From Reticulitermes lucifugus (taxonomy: Eukaryota; Arthropoda; Insecta; Blattodea; Rhinotermitidae), in contig JAKCWW010000554.1 of assembly GCA_026260175.1 (NCBI GenBank), positions 1-64,000 on the forward strand: a DNA stretch of 64,000 bases, written 5' to 3'. Below, piece after piece: positions 11,159-23,100 of the stretch; positions within the stretch are counted from its first letter, which is position 1; the number at the start of each line of letters is the position of its first letter. The notes under the pieces were generated by a model, which saw only the letters and a program-made list of their open reading frames with translations, searched no databases and was not told where the DNA came from. The translations under genes and the position numbers were made by a program.

Positions 11159-14100
11159 ATGGAGGAGTTCCAGAGTACGAACGAGCATCTGACCCAAGGC
11201 ACGCCACAGACTAAAGAGCAACTTCTGCAGAGCTTGTCGCATCAGACGCCCCTCACGGCGTCGAACCATGGCCCCCTAGTTTCGAGACAGTCGTCCGTTA
11301 CGCCAGGTCTCAGATACAGGAACCTCGGAAAGAGTGGTCTCAGAGTCTCCAATGTGGGCCTTGGTAAGTGTCCGTGTCCGTCCGTCCGTATGCTTCAGCT
11401 CCAGGACCACGGAAAGGAAATCGTTGAAATTTGGTATTCGGACTTTATACCACATATTGTCGAAAGTACTTAATTTGGGTTGCCTTCGATTGATTATTAT
11501 TTTTCTGTAAAACGGCTACAAAATGTGGCTCACACCACAAAATGCGCCCTTTAATTTGAAACATTGTCAAACTAATTTCTGTTTAACAAAATAAAAATAG
11601 ATTACACAGGCTACCCATCAACAATAAATTGTGATATGTCCATATTAAGCTCAAAATCCCGTAGAATGTCCAGTAATCTTCATACGTGTTTGGCAAGACC
11701 GTTGTTAGAATTTAATGCACAAACAATGCGCGTAATGTCACTTTTGTTTGATTATTTAGGAAATTGCAAGACTTGCGGGAAAAAGTTTATTGCAAATGAA
11801 AGTCTTGCGTGGATACCATGTCCTTCCGTTCACTCCGACCTAATGTCAGTGACTAAACCGTTTGTTGTCGGATTTTCATGAAATTCGGTATGGTAGGATT
11901 TTTAGAAATGCCGTTGAGCAAGCGTGAGTTTCGTGAAAATCCGCTTAGTGACAGTCGTAATTTACTTAATGGGGTAATTTAATTTGTACCCCCACTTTCC
12001 ATATTTATTTTATGTATTTGGGCAAATTCGGTATAGAAGATCTTCACGTGATGTCGTTGAGTACTTATAAGTTTTGTGAAAATCGGTGCTGTGAAAGTCA
12101 CATTTTACTTAATGGCGTAAACAAAATTTTACCCGCATGTTCTATATTTTTCCTCCGATTTGAATAAAATTCGCTACTGGAGATATCCAAAAAGTGCACT
12201 GAGGGATTGTGAGTTTTTTTAAAGTTGGCCTAATAAAAACCAATTTAGGGTCTTAGGCCTAAATGAATTTATGTCCGTATTTACCACGTTTCTTCTTTCT
12301 TGTCCGATTTGGGTGAAATCTACAGATCTACACGCAATGCTGTAAAGCATTTTGAGTTTCGTGAACACCGGCGCAGGGAAGGGTATAATTCTGTTTATCT
12401 AAATTAAATCGCATTTAGCGTGTATCGTGAAACCTTATGAAAATTTTGAAATAAAGAACACCCATGAAAAATTCTGTGTACTGCGTCGCGATGTAAAGGA
12501 GATATCTGTGAAACGGCATTAACAGTTAACTACACTTTGGTTGCTTTTAGTAACATAAACTAAACAGTCTTAGAGGTAAAGGTCACCCCATGACATGCCT
12601 ATGCGGGCACAGAGGGGAGGTGGAAGTATAGCTCCAATCCCTTCGCAACCTTGGCACTACGAGGAGTGAGTCAAGAGTAGTAGTTGCGGGAATTAATAAT
12701 CAAAGCTGCATACTTTAAAACAATTATATTAAATTTGAACTTTCCTGAAACCTTAAAAATGGCCGTTTTACTCAGGCCCCTGGATAAAACGGACCGCTAT
12801 ATTTTCTGTTAAAGAAATGGAACATAATTAAAAGAATATAATGGAGAAATTTAACTGTATAAATTTGACAACTTTATTTGTTTTCATAAACTTGAAATCT
12901 GGTTGTACACCTCATATTCTTATAAAAATTACAAAAATGTCATAAATGCCGAGCTGGTCTTCTATCTTAAATATGCAACTAAAATTTAAGGAGAACGGGA
13001 GTCACGTATGAAGAACTCATCAGTTAGTGCGTCAACTCCAGCACACTCTTCATACATACAACAATGCCATCTATCACCGCTAGCAGAATTCAAAAAGGTT
13101 TCTCGGCATAAAATACATTCTGCATCTTCCTCTTCATTTGCATTTTGACTTTCTTATGTTTCATGCTCAGCTGCAGTGTCAGGGACATTTTCCTTGTGAA
13201 AATCCATTTTATTATACGTGCCAGAAGTTTTAGCGCGTCTGTGCTGCCATCTTTTGACGAGTTAAAAAGGTGGAGGCATTGCTTTTCATTCAACCCTCGT
13301 CGTACTCTCTGATTTTTCTAATATTCTTTAGATGGATTTTTTTTATTTGCCTCTGCCCTACCCTTCAAGTCCTGCCTTCCCACTAGGTCTGTCACTTTCC
13401 CGTTTTTTTTTCCTTCTCCTCAACCAAATAGCTTTGCTAATGCCTACATACTACAACTACAGCTGTTTCCGCTTTCGTTTTTTTTTTAATGGTTGAAACT
13501 GAAATCAAAACAGTCATCATACATTCAGGGTAAAGTGGCCAGCTGCAGGGCCGTTTTACCCTGAGCGCGTATTTCCAGGAGAAATATGCATAATGTCAAT
13601 TTAGCTATCTTGGAGCAGTTTGAAACACCTACGTGTTTTAGCTCGCTGCCTGATGTTTATTCCATAAATACTACAAATGTTGTATTAAGTAAGTTCTAAA
13701 TGAAAATCTGAAAAATACGTTGTAACATACCTTAGAGGGATGTACGAAGAAAAACAGTTTTTATCGTACAAAAAATATTTGTCTTGGTACAAGCTCATCC
13801 ACTCTCTGTGTCTAGTCTCAGTGCACTACTACACATGTAGCAGGCTCCAAGCCTTGCCGATTGCAGCACCGGCAAAAAATAACATAAAGTGGCCATCTTA
13901 TTAGGGAGATCCGTTTTACCCACACCTCCCTTACACGATTAACAACCTTCTTCTCTACCGATTTCTTTCGAAACACTTTTCACTCCGAAAAATATTTGGT
14001 GAAATACGTTCGCTACCATCCTAAACGCGTATAGGTTTTCATGTAAATTGTCCTTTATTGTTGTCAGAGTTTAACCAAAACTGGAATGTGTATATATTTT

Positions 14101-17100
14101 TATTACAACTTTTAATACCAAATTGCATGAAAATCTGGACACTAGTTCTCCAGTTGGTAAAAGACTAGACGAACCGACTTAAACTTTTAAGGACCAATGA
14201 TGATTTAAGCCAGGGTTGTACAAAATGCGGCCCTTCTACCTTTGCAATGTAGCCCGCAATATAATTTCAGAACCCCCCCCCCAAAAAAAAAATATATATA
14301 TATATATACGAATATTGTAAAAAAATTCATACAGAAACGACACGACTATGAAAGATTAGAGAGCGGTCTTCGTGTTACAACTTATCGTATATCTCCAAAT
14401 ACTAACATTTAAATGACTAATAGGCAGTGTCAATTTTTCAGTTGAAATTCTTTTTTCTTGGACAGCGGTGATCAGTGAATAAACAAGTGCATAAGAAAGA
14501 ACACGTCTAACGCATACAAAATTATTTATATGTGCTCAGTTAATTTTACTCTGAATTTTGTTTTAAAAAAGACATGAGTAAGGACTTATTGGTTAAAATT
14601 ATTTTCAAATCCTGTACAATTAATTAATTAATTTTTTTAAAGATTAATTTCAAATAAGTTTTAGAGCCCAATTATTGACACTATTACCTTTAATGATATG
14701 TAAGTAAACATATATGTATTATTTATAATGTGGCCTGTAAACATTTATGTATTATTTATAATGTGGCCTGTAAACATTTTGATCTCTTGATTTGGCCCTC
14801 GTGTCCACAAAGTTGCTCACAACTGACTTTAAAAATCCGTTTCTAAAAAAATGTAATGACGAGTGGCACAATGCCGACGAAAAGTGTACTTGGCATTTAA
14901 CGCTGGGCAACTGCGGTGTATTGGCAATTTAAACCTGTTCCTTGAAAGGTTACTCACACGCTCTGCATGCCTACAACTGCGTCTAAAACTTCTGATGTTT
15001 CCATCGGATTTGGTGTCGTGTAGGATTGACACTATTAGTAATGTTAGTTTGATTTGCAGGGACATGGGTGACATTCGGGAGCGGAGTGAAAGAGGAACAG
15101 GCAGAGGAGGTGATCCAACTGGCGTACGACAGTGGTATTAACGTGTTCGATATATCGGAGGCTTACAGTGGCGTGCGAGCTGAGGTGGAATTGGGGCGAA
15201 TTCTGCAGCGGCGAGGCTGGAAACGCAGCTCTTATATTGTCACCACGAAGATCTACTGGAACACCAAGTGCGTGCAAATGGCGATTTCCCTCACTAACGT
15301 AAAATAGTCGATTTCAGCGACTTTGAAAATCCGCCTAAAAACACTCATACCATGTCAAAATTTAGAGAAGTTGTTACTATTTCTCTGCGAATTTTAAATT
15401 CCGAGATTATTAACGGGATATAAGGCAAGATTCATGTCTTCTGGGATATGATACTGTCTTTGGGGAAGTACTTCCCAACATTTCGAAGGGAGATAAAGGC
15501 ACTACGATCCTTCGAAACGTCGGAAACTATTTATCTAACGACACAGCATAACATCCTGGAAGATTTGAATCTGCAGCAGCAACACTGCGAGTACTTCAAA
15601 TTGGGCTGGGTTGAAGAGGCGTGTAATATATCCACGATTACTGAGACCATCATCTTAATTGAAGAAGCAGATGATGTCTGAGATATTGTGTGATGGTAAT
15701 AAATTAACCAAGAACGCAGGAGTGTAAATATCAGAACACATTTTTACAAGTTGTGTTTATACGGAGGTAGAATATACACATAATATAGGGTCACCATACA
15801 TCCACCGCAAGAAAAAAAAGTTTTCACACTTATTAATCGTATAAAAGATCCGCAAAGAAGGCGGTTAAAAAGAGGGCGTAAATATTCCTAATTCTGTTAA
15901 ATAAAAATCAGGCTCAGTGTTTCTGAGCTAGTAGTTCTTTAAATTTAGGGAGTATTAAATTCAAAATGAGATATTTTTAAATGTGTTTTGACTGGGTTCA
16001 ATTCGTTCAGAATTTTCGCGCTGAAGTTTCTCGAGATATTCCGAAAGTCAACTGCTGAACTCTTGTTGTTTTGACTGGGAAAATGATGATAAATTATTAT
16101 TATTATTATTATTATTACTATTATTATGTGTTTCTTTAAAAAATAGTATAAACATTTTTTGCACTTTTAGTACCATTAAAATATTAAAAAACCCGAACTT
16201 TTTACAAATTTAAAAAACTAGGCCGAACGGAAATGTTTGGGTCGAAAAAGAGGTCTTTTCCGGGGAAAAGAGGATGTATGGTAGCCCTAATGTAGATAAA
16301 AGTTTGATGTAAGTCTGACATTCTGACTTGCAGTTATTTAGTATGGAATTACTACTGTTGTTCTGACATGCATAATGGAAGCACAGATGCTTTTCTTGCA
16401 ACCAATCTACACGATGTGTGGGTAAGAGTTTGAATATTGGTTTGACATAGCTCAGGCCACTTGTGGCACTTGCACTGCACTTCTCTGAGCTCCTTAATAG
16501 ATTCAAATTTTGAAACTCATTTGTGGACTGTTGCCAGCTTTGCCACAGCTCAGGAAGTCAGTTGCCAGCATCTTACCACAGAAGTTAGGGTTCAATCTCA
16601 TGTCAATCCATGTGGGGTTTGTGGTGGCCACTGTGGCACTGGTATGGGTTTTCTCTGAGTAATTCAGTTTTCGCATCAGTATCATTCCACCAATGCTCCA
16701 TTCTCATGTATTCATGTATCACTGACACTGTATAACCTTAGCAATTGTCAGTGCCATAAATAACATGCTTAAAAAAAGACAGCCTGTGTATTCCTGTGTC
16801 ATATCCAAGGGACTGTTACTTTTCTGCCCACACGTTCAAGGTCTGAATTTGTGTCTTGAGTTTTGAAAATCAAACATGCTCACATGTGGATGCATTTCTG
16901 TGAGATATTCATGCCTTATACCAATGTTATGTGATCTTCCTCCCAAGTTAGATTTTACTCTTATTCTAAAGTGGTTCCACCCTTACAGAATCACTCTACA
17001 GATCAGTCACTATGTACATCTTCCAATTTCTAAAATCCCCATTTGCATGAAAATTCAAGCTATCCATAAATGTTGCAGATGTACAAGATGGTCATAATTC

Positions 17101-20100
17101 CTACGTCTAAACAGTGTATTACCAACTGTGTCTGGGATCCAAGTGTTGCAGCAAGTGACCTGCTGTCCTGTTCCTTGTAGGTCAGATGAGCGCGGTCTCT
17201 CCCGGAAACATGTCATCGAGTCAGTGCGGGCATCCTTGGCACGACTCCAACTTGGTTATATTGATGTCGTCATTGTGCACAAAGCAGACCCCATGTGCCC
17301 AATGGAAGGTAAAAGGCTACATTGTTTCAACCTTTATAATCTCAAATAAAAGAGTTTGACATTTATATCAAAATTTGTACTGTTAGTCCAAATATACCTG
17401 CTCTTATAATAAGAGATTAGTTACCATTTCCTTTGTGTTAGTACATTGTATTAATACTTTCATCTGCTAATTAATTAAATCACATAGGATAGACAAAGTA
17501 AAGCAATTATGTCCCTTATCATGCCATGAAGGCATATGGGGTTGTGAAGGTATAGCATCACTCATTCTTAACCTCGGCACTAGATTGGGAGTGACTGGTG
17601 AGCTTGACGCCCCGGCCGCTTTACCCTCCTAGGAAAGAACCCCAAGTACCCATTAAATAGGAGGCTGTGTATACCACAGGGCCAGTCGTAGATGTTTTGG
17701 AGGAAAGAAAAATCTCTTGCTCCTGTCAGTAAGCAAACAATGATTGGTTGCACGTTCAGCCTGTAGCCTAGTCACCATACCATCTGTGGTACAGATAACA
17801 TCATGAAAGTATTGACGTATTCTGTTGAAATCTTCATACACACACATACATATACACACGTAGTTATAATACACTGAACTGGCTTATAACAGGGTTACTT
17901 ACTGGTACAGGTTTTTTCACTTACAGAGTTGTTTACTATTTAATGGAGCTATATAATCATTGAATGGCATGTAGTGATTATGACTGGTGGACTGGAAAGA
18001 ATGTAGGAGGGACTTACAGTGACACTTTTCGTGCTTTTGTCATTCTCCAAGACTTATTATCGGCTACAGTACAAATTTCTTCTAAACTTTGTACTCAAAA
18101 TTATGTTCTACAAGTATCTGGCAGAATGGTAAAGGTAAAAAAAGATAAAGTTCACCCTAGAACAGGCCATGAAAGCCCAGAAGGCGAGTATATAGCCCTA
18201 CTCTTTCTTTAATCTCAGCACTAGATGGGAGTGTGTGGTCAAATCCACACCCCAGCCGTTTTACCCCTGGGAGAGAGACCCGGTACCCCTTGTATAGAAG
18301 GCTGGGTGGGCCCCAAGGCCAGTCTGGACTGGTGCGGAAAATTTCGCCCCCACCAGGATTCGATCCCCGGACTTTCCAGTCAGTAGCGAGCCGTTGTACC
18401 GAATACGGTACTGGCAGAATGGAAGGAACTAAAATATTTTCAATGACATTTTTGGTGTCGTCTTCTAATTAAATATGAAACGTAGCTGAAGGTGTGGAAG
18501 CTAGGAACTTTTACTTGCTGCAGAAGTGGTGCGGGCCATGAACCACGTGATCAGTCAGGGATGGGCCATGTACTGGGGCACAGCACGATGGACACCGGTT
18601 GAGATAATGGAGGCATACACCAACTGCAGACAGTTCAATTGTGTAACACCCATCTCAGAGCAGTCCGAGTACCACATGTTCTGTCGTGAGAAGACGGAGC
18701 TCTACATGCCAGAACTGTACAACAAGATCGGTGAGTCAGTGCATTACTCTGCGGTACAAGGAAACACTGAATTGCATGATTGTATACTTCCATCACTGAA
18801 TTGTCTGCAACAAGGAGGTGCAGTGCCATCAGCTACAGCTTCACTTTAGAATGTAAGCAGTGTGTAAGTTCAGCTGTTGGAGAACTAGTTTTTTCAAGTC
18901 CAATGAGCTAATGTAATCGAAATTGGAAATACATATCAGAATTGGGGCTTAATCATGGAAGCCTTGATTGGTGTGATTTTCTGAAGATATAAAAAGCACA
19001 TGATTTGTTTGCAGCCAGTGGAGTAGCTAGGTTTCTTGGCACCCAGGGCAAGTAATCCCAATGGCCACCCCTAACAGAAATTATGAACTTTAAAAAATGA
19101 CAATTATTTGTTGAAGTTCCTGTTATTATTGTCAAAATTTAAAAAAATTTTGAATGCAGAAAATCAGATTTTCGCATTTAACATATTTGCTGCCTCATGG
19201 GGTAGCACCACTCGGCTGCCTCGCCCCCCAGCTACACCCCTGTTTGCAACATAAAGCTTTGTGTTGTTTTTGACAGTTTGAATTGCTTTTGCTTAGGTGT
19301 GGGCCTAATGGCATGGTCCCCTCTCACCATGGGTCTTGTTTCTGGAAAGGTGGAGGATGGAGGAGTTCCTTTGTTTGGGCGCTCATCTTTCAAGGTACAC
19401 TCAACTTAGGGCAGCTTCCTGACACGAGTTTTCAAACCATGCAACTCTCCAAATGCCACAACTTGTGTTCTCTGCACACTTTATGTTTGATTTTTTCTCT
19501 CCTTTAATTATATATGTCTTCTTCCTGCTGTCTTCTATCAGGTTCCCACTTAGGCCTCTGTCCTTCATGCTTTATAGTTTATCACTTCATTTACTTTTTT
19601 TTATTGAGCAGTTCTGCTTAGTAATAATTCCCTTTCTACTTCAGTGCGCATTTCAGTTTGCTTCCTTTCTTCTTTTTATAAATATTTCTTCCTTCCCAGT
19701 ATGTTCCCTTTACACATCACTCCAATGGTGTTACCTCAGTGTATGAACAACAGGGTGTCATGAATCCTGATTTTTAAGCACCTTTATTAGTTTTTAAAAT
19801 TTATGTTACATAAGACTACCTAATTACCCCTTTTGATTTGAACCAATGTTATAATTGTAAGTGTCCTTGTACGTTATAAAATGTAATACAGGAATTTTTA
19901 GTTTAACAGGTAGACAAGCACATCAGCTCAGCATGTCATTACAGTTTACTTCAGTGTTACTAACTATGTAGAGCAGGCTCATGACCAACAGGTTTAGACA
20001 TGGAAAACTACCCTGATGGCATCTGAGTGATTACGTGGCATTTCATGGTGATCAAGAAAGTGGAAAATCTCTAATTATTAATAGATTCAGTTGGTTATAA

Positions 20101-23100
20101 AAAGTCCAGAATTCTAAAATAAATTAACAGATTCCTATATTTCTTTCAATCCTAGGAAAATAGAGAATAATAAAGCTAAGACTTAACTTCTAACCGGAAT
20201 CCTAAATAACATTTGGTAAATCCTTACCCTTACAGTGGAGAAAGGCAAGTCTTGCCACTGTTGCACCAAAGTCTACAAATAAATTCACTGGTTCCTGAAG
20301 ATTGTTTTAGAGCCTTTGGATATGTAACAAGTCAAAACACAACAGCAAAACACAATACAGGCAATACAAGTCATAAAAACTTAACACCCAACAACCACAC
20401 ATACAAAACACAACGCCCAAGAGAACGACTGAGCGCATCACATCAGAGAACACAAAACATATATAAAATGCTCATCCCAGGGGCCCAAATAACCGAATGA
20501 GCACATCACAAGTCAAACATGCAATGTATATAAATAGAAATATAAAAGAAAATTAATTAATTTTGTAATCAAAGTATTCCACTAAAAATATAAAATGAAT
20601 GGATTTGTAGGAATTCCCTAAGAGCTGCTTTAAAATGTTTAATATTATGTGATAGTTTCCTTATTTTGGAGGGAAGATTATTATACACCCTGATGTCAAA
20701 ATAGCAAGGTCCTTTCTGATAAATCATTAAATGAGATGATGGTTGAAAAAGATTAGAGTTATTCCTGGTTTTAATGTTATGTACTTCAGAATTTTCCTTG
20801 AATAAACTTTTATTGTTAGCAACAAGCAGGGCTAAAAAAAATATATTGAGATGTTAAAGGTAATACTTTTAAAACTTTAAAAAGTTCTCTACAAAAATCT
20901 CTAGGTCTGGCTCCCATTATTATTCTAATGATTCTCTTTTGTAGCTTAAAGATATTTCCACTATGTGAGGAATTTCCCCAAAATATTAGCCCATAAATCA
21001 TAATGGCGTGGAAGTATGCATAATAGATCATCGTTAGGGTATCTCGTGATAAAAACAGTTTGATCACTTTAGCTATAAAACAGGCCTGGCTTAATTTAGG
21101 AGCAATCATAACAATATGACTTTTCGAGGACAATGTGTTATCAATTATGATTCCTAGAAATTTTAAATTAGAGATGTCTGATATTATTTTGTTGTTGTTA
21201 GTAATATTCATTTCGTTAAGAGAGTTGTTTTTAGTTTGAAATTTCATGAAATAAGTTTTATCAGAATTTAAGGAAAGTAAAATTGCATTGAACTATTCGT
21301 TCATATTTTTAAAAACCATATTAATATTTCTTTCCAAATAAAAAAAAATTGGGCCTGTTGACAATTACACTTGTGTCATCTGCAAATGATATTGTTTTAA
21401 GGTTAACATCTGAATTCATATTAATTGTGACTTTAGGTATATCATTTATATACAGTAAAAATAGCAGCGGTCCTAGTATTGATCCCTGCAGTACACCATG
21501 CTTAACAGTACCCCAATTAGAATCAATGTTATTATTAGAACATTTATCATTAAGTATCACTCTCTGATATCTGTTCTCAAGATAAGATTTANNNNNNNNN
21601 NNNNNNNNNNNNNNNNNNNNNNNNNNNNNNNNNNNNNNNNNNNNNNNNNNNNNNNNNNNNNNNNNNNNNNNNNNNNNNNNNNNNNNNNNNNNNNNNNNNN
21701 NNNNNNAATGCAGTCAAAGGCTTTTTCCAGATCACAAAATATACCACCAACCGTTTTTTTATTATTTAACGCATCTAAAATTTCACTAATTAAACTGAGA
21801 GTTGCCTTTGCTGTTGACAACTTAGTTCTAAATCCAAATTGTTCATTTACCAATATGTTGTTACTAGTGGTACTGTGTATGTGATAAAGTCTAGCATATA
21901 AGACCTTTGAAAAAGAGGTTACTAGGGATATAGGTCTGAAATTAGCTTTATTATTCTTATCACCTTTTTTGAATAGAGGCTTAATTTCTACATACTGTCA
22001 GTATTATGTAACAAAAATATTAACCATTGCCACGTTTCTACAGACTGCACTTCCTTTAACTGTCATGATATGTACTTTAGATTCCTGTTCTGTTATTAAA
22101 AAGAAACCTGACTTTGTTGCAGTATGGAAGTGAACACAGCAGTTTGCCACAGATTTAAAAAGATCTCTAGCGCTTATCACTTTTTCGTTTTCAGTTCTAG
22201 TTATTCTTCCACAACATTTTGGCTGTGCCTTATCCTGTAGACTGTGTTAAAAATATGCATAGTTGAAAATACATGCTTTCTGTTACCCTTATCAACTGCA
22301 TAAACTGATCTTTTTTCATGTTTTGAATAAAAAAATATATTTGCTCTTCTGTCGCTTTTATCTGATATGTGTAAAGCCTGAACACAATGTTCATCACGCA
22401 TGTGCATTAGGTTTTGGTACATGGATTCTTTTTTTATTTCTTTTGTTAATTTATGGGGAACAACTTCATTGTTTGTCCATTCCAAAGACAGATGTTTATG
22501 CTTTTTCACTGTTATGCTGAAGGGCATCAATTAAGTACATGCTTTGCAACCAGTATGGTTACTGTTGGTAATTGTTAGCCAGTAGTACTCTTAAGTATTA
22601 ATGAAGTACTCAATGTTTTTTCTGACCAAACTGATGAACTGCTTTCTATATTGCAACTAATTGTTTGTGTATTGATGAAGGGAAGTGTCTCAGACTTTGA
22701 TGGCCCTGATTCACTCTCAGACACCTCTGTTTATGTTATTATCTGTACACTTCATATCACTAAACAGGTGTAAACTGACATGCTGAACTTTAAAAATATT
22801 GTGTGGCATACAGTTCTTAATACAGAATTTGACAACTTCCGCACTCCACCACCACAGATCTGTGCACAAAGCAGAGAAACTTGAGGGGCTTCCACTGCAG
22901 ATTAACAGTATTGGCTCTATCCCCTACGGGTACATAAGCCAGTAAGCTGCACTTGGTGTGTTTCAGAACAAATACTCCTCCTTCAGTTGGACTGAAGACG
23001 AAACACAACAAGCCAACAAAGAGGTAAGGGACAATAACCATTCAGATTCTGTAACATTTCGTTTTTTCATAAAGGAAAGCTGTGTGTAGCATTATAAGTT

